A stretch of DNA of 64,000 bases from NCBI GenBank assembly GCA_037957365.1, contig JARHVA010001189.1, positions 620,001-684,000 of the forward strand. The letters run 5' to 3'. Shown here piece after piece: positions 33,213 to 45,849 of this stretch. Both the position numbers and the translations under genes were made by a program. The stretch comes from Torreya grandis. Lineage: Eukaryota > Streptophyta > Pinopsida > Cupressales > Taxaceae. The notes beneath the pieces are model-generated. The model was not told where the DNA came from. It saw only the letters and a program-made list of their open reading frames with translations, and searched no databases. The number at the start of each line of letters is the position of its first letter. Within the stretch, counting starts at the first letter, position 1.

Positions 33213-34149
33213 TTAATATTTGAGTAGGGGTTTGGGGAAGCCCTAGGAGAAGGGTGCGAATAGAGAAGAAGAGGAGGTTTGAGGCTCGAGGAAGCCCTAG
33301 GTAGATTGTTAGGGTACAAATTGTAGATTTGAAGGTGTTTACATCACAAGAGTGAATCACAATCTGCAAACAAGGTGCAGAGGAAGGATTTGCAATTTGT
33401 AGGCCAAGATCATTAAAACGAAGGCAAAGAAGAATTCACAGAGGCATCATGTGTTTATGTGCGGTATAGAGGCAAAGACGATTGTGTTGATCACACTAGG
33501 GTGCATAGAGACGATCATGTTGATCGTGCTAGGGCACAACTTAAATATCAAAAATTGCTCTAGGAGGGAGATCGTGTTAAACAAGTAGAAAGACGAACCA
33601 AACAAAGAAAAAGACGAAGCAAAAGACAATCGTGATTTGTAGATACGATTTCTAGTCTTTGAGGTCATGATTTGTAGACAAAGGATGTGAGAAGGATTCA
33701 TGAAGCAAACAGAAAAACATGATTCATGAGTTGCAAAATTCGTGATTTGAAGTTCAGACCTGTACGCAATCTTTCAGACTTGTACGCAAATTTTGCAGGT
33801 ATTTCTATGCATACTCCAAGTTGTAATTCCGATCAGGAGAGACAGAGTGTAAATATAAATGTGATTTTTAGGTGATTTCTATTTTTTGTAGATAAAATAA
33901 TTGTAATCTACAGCAATTTGCAGAAATTTTTGGTCCTTGTATAGGGTTTGTGATGTGATTTGCTTTATAGAGTTTGCATTTATTTTTGCGTTGATTTACG
34001 GGTCAGAGGTTGGTCAACATCCGTGTGAACAATCGCCAATATTCAAAACTAATTTTTGCCAAAAGTGCAAAAATTAGTTGGTCAAAATTATAATGTCTAG
34101 AGTGATAAGATTTTAACAGTTGCGGAATGTCGTGATTGTGATAAAATTA

Positions 34150-34860
34150 TTCTTGACAACAAATCAAGACTTGCTACTAACTTTGTCGATTATGGCAAAC
34201 ATCATAAGGAGGCTCCTTTGTTGCTGCAAGTGTCTGTTTTAGATGATTTAATTCTCGAGGTCTGGAATGCCAATGTGGCAAGTGTGTTTTGAACTAGTCT
34301 TCAAAACAAGTATCAAACTTTGGAGAAAAGTTGGGCCCTGTACCTAAAAAATATGCCATTTTCCACAAAGATGACAGAGGGTGGGTCCTTGATAGAACAT
34401 CTTCTTCGGATGAAAGATCTCCGTGATCAACTCGTTGTCATAAACAAAATAGTGGATGATGATGACTTGGTTGCTTTTGTTCTGAACAACTTGATGCCCT
34501 CCTATGAATTTTCTATTGAGGCTTTACACTTGATGGTAAAAATCTGAACCTTGACATTTGATCAGGGTAGTTCTTAATTATTGTAGAAGAAATGCGGATA
34601 GGCACAAAAATATGAGTCTAGTGCTGGACAAACACAGAGTGCATTTGTTGCTCAATCAAAGGGGAAGTGGAAACGTATCTCGGGTGATTCATCTTCCAAG
34701 TTCCAAGTGAAGTCCATTTATTGTCATAAGGTCAGGCATATCAAAAGGATTGCTGAAAATGACTGCATGTTCTTTCCCAACAAAGCAGTCAGGAAAATGT
34801 GGCAGCAATTGAAGATGAACGGGATTATGAGGAAGAGTATGCTCTTGTGGCATCATACTT
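34150..34860 (+). pseudogene. Copia gag (UBN2-like) fragment
   Basis: SLQNKYQTLEKSWALYLKNM, MTEGGSLIEHLLRMKDLRDQ and DDDDLVAFVLNNLMPSYEFS (34290-34520) are the conserved Copia gag segments. CHKVRHIKRIAENDC near 34720 is the decayed zinc knuckle (first Cys and His visible). A stop at about 34545 and earlier ones break it. Confidence 0.85.
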
Positions 34861-34861
34861 G

Positions 34862-35158
34862 AATGATAGTGCTACTAGTTGCTAGTTCATTGATTTCAGT
34901 GCATCTAAACATTTTACGTGGAGTAAGGACTGGTATGTTACATTTACTACAAATACAAATATTTTTGATTTGGTTTTATTAGCTGATGGGGAGTCACTTG
35001 CAGTAGAGAGGATAGGGGATATTCGCATAGTATTGCATAATTCTGGAAAAATCATAGTAAGGAATGTTAGTTATGTTCTTAGCATGACTAAAAAATTATT
35101 GTTTATTAGTCAAATAACAAAAAATCCCAACATTATTGTAAATTTATCTAGAAAGTAG
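34862..35158 (+). pseudogene. Copia protease fragment
   Basis: FIDFSASKHFTWSKDWYVTF at 34889-34948 is the Copia protease start with DFS where the family has the Asp-Ser/Thr-Gly active site. The ORF 34970-35158 continues LLADGESLAVERIGDI and NVSYVLSMTKKLLFISQITK, the usual protease end. Confidence 0.82.
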
Positions 35159-35459
35159 TGTATTGTGTCTGATGTGAAATAGGACAGAGTAGTTGTCCTA
35201 GGTATTGGGTAAGGTGGCTTGTATAGGCTTGTTGACTTTGAGATAGTCAACATACATGCACTAGTTGTGGAGGGAGACTCTATTAAACAGGATATGTAGA
35301 AAGATGAAATTTCTCAATCAAATGTATGCTTCGTTGTGTGGGAGGTTGCAATGCCTCAATCAAAGGCATTGGCTCAAAGTATTGGAACCAAGACGCTTAA
35401 TCAAGTAGAGCATGGTCATTTTTCTCTTTCATTTGACATTTTTATGGTACCTGATCCAC

Positions 35460-35650
35460 TAGTTAAACAACCCATTGAATGCAAATGGGTGGACAAAATC
35501 AAAAGCAAAGCCAATGGTACTTTGGACAAGTACAATGCATGTCTTGTTATGAAAGGATTTTCACAACAGGAGGGAATAGACGACTATGAGGAGACTTGTG
35601 ATTTTGCTTCTACTACGAAGATGGTCACATTTTCTCAGTTTGGTTTTTAA
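35460..35650 (+). pseudogene. Copia reverse transcriptase scrap
   Basis: IECKWVDKIKSKANGTLDKY and CLVMKGFSQQEGIDDYEETC are the N-terminal start of Copia RT. The YVDD part is absent. It is preceded directly by protease-proximal sequence, so integrase is deleted. Confidence 0.85.
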
Positions 35651-35839
35651 AATAGAGATTTGGATGAGTTTACAATGTGCAGCTTGAAGGTTTTCCACGT
35701 GATCATCTGGGTTGCAGGTTGATTAACTCCATGTACAAACTTAAGCATGCTATATGAGCTTGGCATATTTTGTTTGATCAACATCTCCAAGATTCTTGTT
35801 TCAAAATTGTGGAGGTTGGGATGAAGTTATCAGCCAATG

Positions 35840-36126
35840 ATGACTCGTCACCGGTCGAGGATTCACTCTACAAACAATTAGTGGACAACCTGATATACTT
35901 TATGTCCACACAATTGGATTAATGTTCTGCTGTTAGTGATCTTTCTCTTTTTTTGTCTTAATCGAAGATCATATATTGGACAACAACAAAACGTTAGAGT
36001 ATTGTATATTTTTGAGTAATATCTGAGTAGCCTGCAGATTTAATGACTAAACTTCTTAGTTCCATTTTGTTTGTAAAATTTTGGGACAAACTTGTAGCAG
36101 TTTCCGGTTTAGTCATTAAGGACAGA
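35840..36126 (+). pseudogene. Copia RNase H tail and polypurine region
   Basis: Decayed words of the RNase H end (VDNLIYF-like at 35880, PADLMTKL at about 36030-36055, FWDKLVAV at about 36080) lead to TTAAGGACAGA in front of the 3' LTR. Confidence 0.6.
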
Positions 36127-36292
36127 CATTAAAGTTATTAATAAACTATTAGTTATCTATTAACTAATGTTTGGTTATCAACCTCCTCAAATGATGTAAC
36201 TTCTTTCTGCACAATAAAAGGAGGGTGCACACACATATCAAAGTGTGCCTTCCAGTTTCTCCTCATTCTTTTAGTGTTTGTATTTGAAAACA
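36127..36292 (+). repeat. 3' LTR of the Copia relic
   Basis: Begins CATTAAAGTTATTAATAAAC and ends GAAAACA. The CCAAT target duplication follows at 36293-36297. Confidence 0.82.
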
Positions 36293-36297
36293 CCAAT

Positions 36298-37780
36298 GCC
36301 CTATTCTTGGTGACATTACTCTCTAAAATGCCAGGATGGATCGCAAGGAATTTAATTTTCCTTGAAGGATGTGTTTACCATAGTGAATGAGCATTTTGAG
36401 ACAAGTTGCAGCTGCTTTTAGATCTGAGGTGCCTACAAGATGAGCTATGAGGCGGTGTAGTAGAATATTTCCCTACAAGGAGTTGCAGTGTCGCTCTGTA
36501 GTATTTGACCCTCCTAAACCATGCCATATTTCCTTGAACTGTCCTTATAAATCCTTTTTGAGCTTAAGGAGGTGTCCTTTGGATGAGCTCTATTGATGAT
36601 GCAAGGAGCACTGCCCCTGTAAACAACAGGGTAGGTTGAATATGTTCAACTTTATGAAGAGAATGAAAAATTGTTTCGCAAACTTATAAACTGAAGATTA
36701 AATGTTGAAATGTAAAATAGGGCACCCACACACCTGATGTGGATTTATATTTGTGAATCTGGCTGAAAAACACGAAAGAGTTTACAAGTGATATCTCTTT
36801 GTACTAAATTGATATCAAATGGCAAAAATATACATAGCTCATTGTTTTTCCTAAAGTTATACTCAAGGGGGAACAAAAACCCTACGTACATTGTGACATA
36901 GTCCTTTAATCTAAACATAACATGTTATTGTCCCTACCAAAATAATACATAGACCATTGGCCTCGGGATAAGATAGGCCATAACATTCACGTAATACAAT
37001 GTTGTGTCTAGGTATACAATTGCAACATGCCCTTGCCCTTAAAAAGCTTTGTTCCCAAAGCTAGCGAGAAGTCTAGACTTAAGCATGCTCAACTTAGAGT
37101 AGCACTAGGATGGTTTACTTCATAGCTACCAAATCCGGTCGGATCTGCACAAAATCTGGATTTTTTGGCCGGCCGGGATAAGTTCGTTCGGGTCAGCCCT
37201 GTTTTGTCCAAATTTTTTTTTTTTTTTTAGGATTTAGTCAAAAACAAATGCCCAAAAACCAGCAATATTATATAATATTAACATTGTATATTACTTTATT
37301 AATGTTTTTCATTGTATTTGGAAATTTTGGATATTTATAAAACCATGCTCCCCCCCCCACACACACAGATATATATATATATATATATTCTGGATCGGAT
37401 TTTTCTGAACTTTTTAAGAATTCTGGATTTTTGGATTTTTTACCCACCTGAATGGGTCTGGATTTCCAAACTTGGTAACTATGGTTTACTTCCTAGGAAG
37501 TACTAAGGCACAAAGTTTTGAGCTATGCTTTTACATATAATTGAAGTACACATTCTGAATTGAAACAGCGATCACTAAGTCACAAAATGTAGCTCCAACC
37601 AACACTTTAATTACCACGACTTAACAACTTGCATGAATGAGAACAAGGGATTGCTTTAAGCCTTTAACTCCTCAAGCCTTGTCTAAATTTGTGCCTTATT
37701 TTTGCATGTTTGGGAAGTTTAAATGCTTAACTATAAAATCCCCATTTGCCTAAGTTGCATCCTCTATTGGTAGCCCCTTC
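36298..37780. other. Unassigned sequence with simple repeats
   Basis: A T-run of about 20 bases lies at 37207-37226. A compound microsatellite lies at 37350-37389: a C-run, then CA repeats, then about ten AT units. No gene recognised. Confidence 0.65.
37350..37389 (+). repeat. Compound microsatellite C(n)-(CA)n-(AT)n
   Basis: A C-run of about 11, about five CA units and about ten AT units directly joined. Confidence 0.92.
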
Positions 37781-37799
37781 CCCTTGATCTTCAACTTTT

Positions 37800-38640
37800 T
37801 GATGGTTCCATTCTGAAGAATTTTCAGCTCCTTGCCTATTATACCTTTGGGCATTAAGATAAACTTCCCTTCCTCATCTGCGACATGAATCTCAGTTTGG
37901 GGAACTGTATTCTATTATAAACTTCTTCAAGTATGACAGATGGAAAACATCATGCACCCTCCCTTTTTTGGGATATCCAATGTGTAGGCCACTTCACCAA
38001 CCTTGGGCCTAACCATGTATGGCCTATGGTGCCTAGGTTGCAACTTTTGCTGTCCCTTCTTCAATGTGAGTCTCTGGTATGGTTGTAGCCTAACAAAAAA
38101 CTTATCCCCCATTTCAAAACTGCACTTCTGTTGGACTCACTTCCTAGGTTGCTCTTCAACAGCATGAGGATGCTTTGTATCTCTTGCAATGTGTCTACTG
38201 CTGCAGGGACCTTACCCTTTTGAATTGCCTAGTCCATAGACAATAAAGGATCATATCCATATAGTTCCTTGAAGGGAGTCATCTTGATGGCTGAATGGTA
38301 TGTGGTGTTGTACCAATACTTGGCCAGATTTAACTATTCCACCCATTTTCCTTGCTTGTCTCCTATGCACATCCTAAGGTACCCTAAACATTTGTTGGAT
38401 ACCTATTTCTGCCAATCTATTTAAGGGTGGTATGCAATCCTCATCTTAAATGTCACCCCTACTAACCTGAATGGTTCTTGCTGGAAATTGCTCTGGAAGA
38501 TGTGGTCCCCATCATAGATGATGCATTGTGGGATTCCATGCAACTTAAAAATATGCTGAAAGTATAGCTTGCCAATTCTAGGGCCATCGAACCCTGACTT
38601 AGTCATGAGAGGGGACTTGGTAACTACGAAGTACAAAGAT
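37800..38640 (-). pseudogene. Minus-strand Ty3/Gypsy integrase fragment
   Basis: On the minus strand, FDGPRIGKLYFQHIFKLHGI, YDGDHIFQSNFQQEPFRLVG and FKMRIAYHP (38636-38421) are the second half of the DDE core. WYNTTYHSAIKMTPFKELYG follows in another frame. GDKFFVRLQPYQRLTLKKGQ, QKLQPRHHRPYMV and GEVAYTLDIP (38112-37927) form the C-terminal domain. No other pol part is attached. Confidence 0.86.
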
Positions 38641-39514
38641 GTATCCTCCTCTCTGAAAATGCCAAAAGGAGAATCGCCAAGTTGACCAAGAACAAGCTGA
38701 GGCTAGAAGAAAACTGACTGAGGTGGGACAGGAACATGCTGAAGGATCCTCTCGTCCCAAAAGACAGGCTGATCTGGTGGAAAGTTCACTTAAGGCCACC
38801 ATAAGGGGATGTGCTTAGCACATTCCACTTCCTCATTTCCCCTTGGCTGTCCATGTCAATGTCAATTGGCAGCACATAATCCCCAGAATGAAAATCAGCC
38901 AACCAATCCTCCTCGGGGAACACCTATGTAATTGATGGAGCCACATTTTTTACATTTTTGATCAGGCATTGGATATCTTTGCTCAGATTCATAGATGACA
39001 TTTTAAGGAAATAGTTATGTCGAGATCAGCAAATAAGAAGTACAGTCCTTTAGAAATTATAAACCATGTATATTTTTGTACAAGTTGTGGGTTTTGGGGA
39101 TGGATATTAGGTACTGCTCAGCAGATTCCTCATTGCTCTGTTACAATTTACCTTGTTGATGTTCTGACAGTCTCTTTGCTTAATTTGCACTCTGGAGACT
39201 GCTCGACGTAACCCACTTTTTTTCTATTAATACAAAGTACTATTGAAAAAGAAAAAGATAATTACAGAGATGTCTATCCGGGTAGATTGCTAGAATCTTT
39301 TCTCTAATTTCAATTCCTGACTTGCCAATGTCTAATATGAAATTGAGGTGTAAATTGAGTTATAAAGTGAGGTGCTTTTCATTGTGTTGGTGACTGTGAA
39401 ATGCCACTGACCATGGTTGATGTTGTTATCTCTCAAATCAACCCCTTAATAAAAATTTCTGCAGCAATATCCCAGAAGTCCTTGAAATGCAGCCTAGGAA
39501 CTCACGAGTTCCTC
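38641..39514. other. Unassigned sequence
   Basis: Upstream of the integrase fragment on its own strand, but no RNase H or RT wording was found. The break is abrupt at about 38640. Confidence 0.45.
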
Positions 39515-40283
39515 ACAATCTCAATTTACGAGGAGAAGCTGTGTGAGTGTAATTCACAACATTTCACCTTCTATATCTTAGAACTCTTAAAGATTTACTA
39601 AAAACAAGATAGATCGGCTTTGAAAACTTTGTAGCTGCTGCCCTATGTTTGAGACCTGAGAATGGGAAAGAGACAAGGATAAGGAAACAGACAAAAAGAG
39701 AAACTAAGGAAACAAGGAGACGATAAACAAACCCAAAAAGAATAGTTACGGGTTTAAGGATCAAACTAGTACTGTTAATCAATTATTTATAGCTGAATTG
39801 CTGCTGCTTCTTGCTAGAAATAATTGAGTGTTAATATCTACGTCTTTTCATGGGTGGAAGTTCCCCCAAATATTCCGCTTTAAAGCAACTGATTGCTTTT
39901 TCTAAAAAAAATGGCGGTGGAAATTGGCATGTGGAGAAATAACTTCTTCAGATTTTGCTATCAAGATCTTCTAAAGATTTTTAACAATAAAGAGAAACTA
40001 AGGAAACAACGAGACGATAAACAAACCCAAAAAGAATAGTTACTGTTTTGAGGATCATACTAGTACTGTCAATCAATTATTTATAGCTGAATGGCTTCTT
40101 CTTCTCGTTAGAAATAATTGAGTTTTAATATCAAAGTCTTTGCATGGGTGGAAATTCCCCTGAATATTCCGCTTTAAAGAAACTGGTTGCTTTTTATAAA
40201 AAAACTGGCGGTGGAAATTGGCATGTGGAGAAATAACTTCTTCATATTTTGCAATCAAGATCTTCTAAAGATTTTCAACAAAT
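39515..40283 (+). repeat. Unknown repeat, copies 1 and 2 (294-bp tandem unit)
   Basis: 39692-39985 and 39986-40279 are tandem copies (shared AAAGAGAAACTAAGGAAACA, AATTATTTATAGCTGAAT, GGCGGTGGAAATTGGCATGT). Copy 1 extends left to about 39515 in common with copy 3. Confidence 0.88.
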
Positions 40284-40681
40284 TAAGTTTGTGTTGAAAA
40301 ATGGCTGTAAGGGAAATATTGAAATACAGCTTATCACAATTGATTGGTTCCTTTCCTATTAGGCATCTATTCAATCTAACTGCTCAATAACACATGCATT
40401 AAAGAAGAAAGCTGGTGTGAATTCTATGTTATAGAGGAAGGAATCAAAATAACGTGCCCACCAAATAACAAAATGCTAGAAAATTTTAGCAGGTTAATGC
40501 AGTTAATGAATCCTACTGAGCATGCATAATCAATTAACACTAACATAGCACAAAGCAGCTAAAACAATTGCATTTTTGACAGCCAAAAATATAATTGCAA
40601 CAATTTACTTGAAACAACCAGTATTATATTATTAATCAGAGCTGTTTGTTTAAATCAGAATTCCCAATTAACAATTTCCAC

Positions 40682-41110
40682 CAGAATCTCAAATTACAAG
40701 GAGAATTTGTGGGAGTTTAACTCGCAACATTCTCCTTCTAGATCCCAGAACGCTTAAAGATTAACTAGAAGCAAGATAGACTGGTTTTGGAAACTTTTTA
40801 GCTGCTGCTATATTTTTGAGACCTGAAAATTGGAAACAGACAAGGACAAGGATAGGGAAATGGATGAAAAGAGAAATTCAGGAAACAGAGACAATAAACG
40901 AACCCAATAAGAATAGTTACTGGTTAAAGGATCAAATGACTGCTGCAAATCAGTTATTTATTGCTGAATTGCTTCTTCTTACTAGAAATAATGGAGTTTT
41001 AATGTCTACATCTTTGCATGGATGGAAATTCCCCCAAAAATTCTGCTTTAAAACAATCGGTTGCTTCTCCCAAAAGATTGGCAGTGGAAATGGATACGAG
41101 GATAAATGAA
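40682..41110 (+). repeat. Unknown repeat, copy 3 (dispersed)
   Basis: Matches copy 1 from GAATCTCAAATTACAAGGAG to GGCAGTGGAAATGG. A spacer of about 400 bp separates it from copy 2. It has no recognisable coding domain and could be LTR-derived. Confidence 0.85.
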
Positions 41111-43875
41111 CTATCCCTTCATTACAAATCATCTTCAAAGGTGGGTGTATTCTCATCCTTCATGCTTTGTTTTGTCTTTTAATTTGGAGAGCTTATTCCA
41201 CTCTGTGTTTTCTCCTGAAGGAATAACATTCTTTTTTAAATGGACGAGAAAGATAAATTGTTTGAATTAAGCAGGCCACATGCTTTTGCTTTTTTCCTTT
41301 GTTCAAAATAGGATGGGAATTTACTTTCACGGTGATCTTCCTTTCTTGCTTGTGGATCCATTCTTTTACAATGTAAGTCACTTAAAAGGGATTAATTTTT
41401 TTTTTGCTTCAATACAATCACTTTAAAGTGATAGATACATCATATCCCACCTTGTTATAACATTTCTGCTTAGATAAATTTATTAGAAAAACAATCTAAT
41501 CCTAATGAATCTCTCATTTGCTAGAGAAGTAGTTCAATTTGTGATTTGGTTTCTGCCGACCCTACCTGCTCATTTAGAAAACATATAGAGATGTCAAACC
41601 ATGGAGATCTTTGCACAGGTGGTTTGCGTAGGTTAACAACCAAAGTGCAAGCGGTGTGCATGTAGGTGTCAACAGTTCTAAGGGAGTGGAAGTTGTGCTT
41701 TTTCTAAGAAGCCTTCCTTGGGAGGTTTGATTTATGATCTTTTTAGAAATCCTTAGTTATGCGTTGGGGATAAAGAGCAAAGGAAATGGCCATTGTATTA
41801 CCTAAGGTCTTGAGTAGGTTTACGTGTCATATTTTTTTGATAGGCAGATAGAGTTGACATTGGGCCCTCACCCAACCACAAAAGAAAAAATTAAAACCGA
41901 GCAATTTGTAGTATAGATCCTTATACCTATGCTAGGCCTATCAACATCTAAGGTAATAATATTTGATAGCAAAGTTGTATAATTGAAAGCAACAAACAAA
42001 ACAGAATACTGGGATATGATCATGGCATTTAACCCTGAGAACCCACGGACATCCTTTAGGCTTGGTCGACCTCGCCTTCGTCCTGGCTGTGAGTTGGGCA
42101 TCCCTTGCTTGAGTTCTGCGAGCCCCTATTCCAAGAAGGGGGTTTCCCACTGCTACATGTTTACTAAACCCATCTCCTTTCTTGATACTGGTTTTGATGT
42201 TGATGGGACTCCCCTTTATGCTTTGCCAACAAAGAAGCCGCTTTAGGAGTGTTCATGCCCACAAGAAGTGAGATTCTGGTATCCTCCTCGAGACTCTCGT
42301 TGTCCATTGGGTTACAGAAGGGCCTCAGTCCTACTTGAATAGGCAGATGTGACCTCATAGCATCACTCACTACATTAAATACGATTTCATCCTGAGCTAT
42401 TTTAGTTGTGCAACATAATTATTTACCTCCATAGTGGCATCCTCCTAGGTTTGCAGCTCGATCTCTGTTTGTTATGAAAATTACACTACCAAAAGAATAT
42501 TAATTGCATAATAGTATATACATACCACATCATGGTGTAGAAGAACATAGAGAATAACAACCTTATACCATGAGGTAGTGCACAATACTAATTGTTTTGT
42601 ACAAGGAAGATTTGTCACACAATGCCCTTACCTTAACATATAACATTTTATTTGTATGACATAAGACTCAATGGTTGTTGGTTAAAACACAATTGTCAAC
42701 TACCAAACATAACTAAAGAGAGTTGTTACAACACTAGCTAAAGTCAACAAGAGAACAATCATAACAAGATCGGCTATAAAACTATACTTTTATTTATTAC
42801 AATCGTGTACGTTATCCTCCCTCTTAAGATAAGTTGAAGTCCCTTCCGATAATAACCATGCAAAACCAAATCAAGAGGAATGAGGAGGGCGGAAGAGAAA
42901 AACATCTGTAGAGGTATTGCAGCTCCAACTTTGTGTGATCCTAAATAGGCTGCTCTTTGGAACTTAAGCTGTTGAAGTTTGGCTCGAAGTGCATAGGCTT
43001 CCACTGTAGGTTGCTTCATATGCTTTTCTACACAAGTTCATGGTCACCTAAACACTTCACCATGCACACAACTTCTTGCAACTTTTCCTTCACTCGAGTG
43101 ACCTCTTGCTCATACACAATGACCTTCTAAGTTTGAGTTTGTGTAAGGTGGGTTTGTTGGTTGAGTATATTCTAGAAGTGGGCATTCTGATCCTCTATTT
43201 GAGTCAAGTTTGCCATCCAAGGGTAGCATCGCCCTTCTCATCTCAAGCCGACTTTGCTCACACATGGTCAATTGAAGCATCAAATACTAATAGTAGAAAC
43301 TACACTCAATGGTGTGTGAGGAATCTAACACACAGTGGACAAGAGAAGTAACAATAGATAGAATTCGAGTGGGCAGCCATTGCTCATGCATCTCGGGAGT
43401 GTTATGCCTTGTGCAGACTTGGGTGATAACGACCCACACAAACTCTTAGTGACACGTCTCTTGCACAAATTTATGAATCCTGATTGTCTCATCCAAAATC
43501 AACTGTACCTGAGATTGCCAAACTAAAACATCCATATTCCAGTTCACATTAGAAATGTCGAGTAGTGCTCATAGGGGTTGGCATTGTTTGAAAGAGGAAG
43601 AAGCAACATAATAAGCTCATCATCTATATCCTAATAATCATTTGGCTTGGTCTGAGAAGGGCATGCCTTTGATGAATGCAACTTTTGTGTCGTCATTCCA
43701 CTAGACATGTTATTCCTTTAGAGCTTGCATTATTTGCTCTTGGGACTGTAATGGAATGATTGGAGGGATCTCCAAGTTTTGATTAACTGGGTCATCGGAT
43801 TTTTTCAACCAGTCCTCTATTTGCTGCCCCACATCCCTTGAAGGCAGGGAAATGACTATGACAAACTTGGATGGA
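41111..43875. other. Unassigned sequence, nothing recognised
   Basis: The minus-strand ORFs 43710-43976 and 42774-43019 look like pieces of one decayed protein (DWLKKSDDPVNQNLEIPP and KLQQLKFQRAAYLGSHKVG), but no family was recognised. Confidence 0.45.
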
Positions 43876-44400
43876 GGTGCAGTAGACAAGGCTAATGGCA
43901 TAGGAAAAACCACAAGCTCATGGAAGGAAGGAGAGAGACAAAAACTAGTATGAGGCTTTGATAGCCGGGTGTGCATCTACCATCATCATCACCATCCTCT
44001 TCATTGTCACCATCCTCTTCTTCATTCTCATCATCAGAACCATTGCCCTCATCCTTCTCATCATCAGAACCATCGCCCTCATCCTTCTCATTGGCTTCCT
44101 CCTATAAAGTGGACAGCTCTACTGCTTGCTTCCTCTTTTTGGAAACCGAGGTGCAATAGACAAGGCTAGTGGCACAGAAAAAACCATAGGTTCATGGAAG
44201 GAAGAAGAGACAAAAAGTAGTATAAGGCTTTGATAGCCTTTTGTGCATCTACTATCATCATCACCATCCTCTTTATCATCACCATCCTTCTCATAATCAA
44301 AATCATCTCCCTCATCCTTCTCATTGGCATCCTTCTATAAAGTGGGCAGCTCTACTAATTGCTTTCTCTTTTTGGTTACTGAAAGGTGCTCAAAATTATT
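43876..44400 (-). repeat. 274-bp tandem duplication with an acidic-coding CATCAT tract
   Basis: Unit 1 starts at 43876 and unit 2 at 44150 (shared GACAAGGCTARTGGCA, TGATAGCC, GTGCATCTAC). The CATCATCATCACCATCCTC tract in each reads on the minus strand as Asp/Glu/Gly-rich protein (EEDGDNEEDGDDDGR). It is preceded there by a basic KKRK stretch, suggesting an old acidic protein region. Confidence 0.8.
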
Positions 44401-44469
44401 CTCTTTTAGCATCTACAAAGAAGATATCGAGATACCTCCATTGAAACACCGATGGCCTAAAGAGAAAAT

Positions 44470-44875
44470 AGATCTTATAAACTAGAATGAGAGAAACGAT
44501 GCTAACATAATCTTTAAGCTAACAAAATGAGATAAATGAAATACACACAAGATTACACAGTACACACGATTCCACCTGGAAAAATCCTTTTGGGTAAAAA
44601 ACCCTAGCACTATAACTTGTTTATTGTATGAACTCAATCTTTTACAATACAATAATGCACTACCAACTTCTACTTTACCCTTGCTATATGTGTGAGTATA
44701 TATAGGCACATCAATAGGTAACTGCCTAAGCAATATTATGATACCATGAGTACCAAAACTATGGACCAAAAATACAATCCATAATAGTTCCCTATAAAAC
44801 TATGAGTCATAACACAACCCATATTATTACACATGCAAAGTATACAACAAATATCCAACATTTTCCCACTTGTTG
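44470..44875 (-). mobile_element. Minus-strand 3' LTR with polypurine tract
   Basis: On the minus strand, GTGGGAAAA (44869-44861) precedes TGTTGGATATTTG (from 44860), a typical LTR start. CTATATATAC at about 44705-44695 is a likely TATA box. The far LTR end is not fixed. The first 33 bp of this LTR recur at 45034-45002 on the same strand. The internal region to the right shows no readable pol, so the element type is open (Copia-like by LTR start). Confidence 0.6.
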
Positions 44876-45849
44876 AACACTTTGCATAGGGGTTCACAGC
44901 GACATAATTTCAGCAACTAAGGGCAACCATGCCCATCGATATTTTGCACCAAAAATATTCCCAATACTAACAATCTGGCTATATAGTACCTAAGTGGTAT
45001 AACACATGCAAAGTATACAACAAATATCCAACATGCCCAACTAGTATCATATGAGCTATAAGAAGTGAAGCGCCGCTCCAAGGTCGATAGAGAATACATT
45101 GCATCTAGGAAAAAACCAATGGCATGTTGTGTCATGTAAAATCCCTTATTCTTTAGGGAGAGGAACTAATGAATTCAAGTAGACAAAAGCTCTCCATAGT
45201 TATAGATCTCACCCATCTATAAGCCATACATGTATTTAGTCAATTAGACAACAACAATGAAGGCTTGAGTGGCACCCACTAGTCGACATCATATCACATC
45301 CAAGAGGTAAAACACCATTCCTTTGATGCCAGACATTCTTTGATGCTTCAATGATCCTTGTTCCACATGCAAGCCAACTCTATAGCAATCAAATCCATCC
45401 TACATAGGTTTTGGACGACAATTTTTTTGATCTTGAGTATCTTGGGGATTGCTTGTCGTTTTTACTAACCCATTGTCTATGAGAGGAAATGCCATATACC
45501 CTTATCAAATTCTTAGCCGTGTTTGTGATCTTGACCTATGTATGAGACAAATAAACTCTTGTTGTTCCGATTGTAGTTGGAAACCATCCAAACCAAATAA
45601 GGCTCAAATTCTCTAGCATTGAAATAAGGCATTTGTAAAACTCAATGCACCCCAATGCTCTTCAAGGCCACCTTCAACTATTGATCCTTCACTTTATTGG
45701 CCCACTATGTGCAGGATTTGTTGGCCAACACTTTTTCCCAACTTAGCATTTCGGGTGTGGGTAGTGCTTTGGATTTGTTCTTTCGCTGTGAGGGTTCACC
45801 GAGTTTCTAGTTTTTTGTACCCTTTGTTGTGTTTTCCCTTAATTTGAAT
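44876..45849. other. Unassigned sequence right of the minus-strand LTR
   Basis: Expected to be the 3' internal part of the LTR element on the minus strand, but no pol domain was readable. Confidence 0.4.

Larger units (their letters stand above)
33066..36292 (+). mobile_element. Ty1/Copia retrotransposon relic, internally deleted, both LTRs present
   Basis: The LTRs at 33066-33212 (147 bp) and 36127-36292 (166 bp) flank gag, protease, a scrap of RT and the RNase H end. The length difference is one 19-bp segment in the 3' LTR at about 36179-36197. By eye about 18 substitutions separate the aligned 147 bp. The 5-bp target duplication CCAAT is intact. Integrase and most of RT are missing, and many stops are present, so the element is old and dead. 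Confidence 0.88.

Noticed and set aside
42000..42250. GC-richer open stretch as a captured exon
   Set aside because: Open on both strands with no recognisable protein and no splice signals that agree with it.
43969..44169. His-rich ORF with many consecutive HHHH residues on the + strand
   Set aside because: It is a frame through a CATCAT/CACCAT repeat. The minus strand of the same tract gives a plausible acidic region, and the unit is tandemly duplicated.
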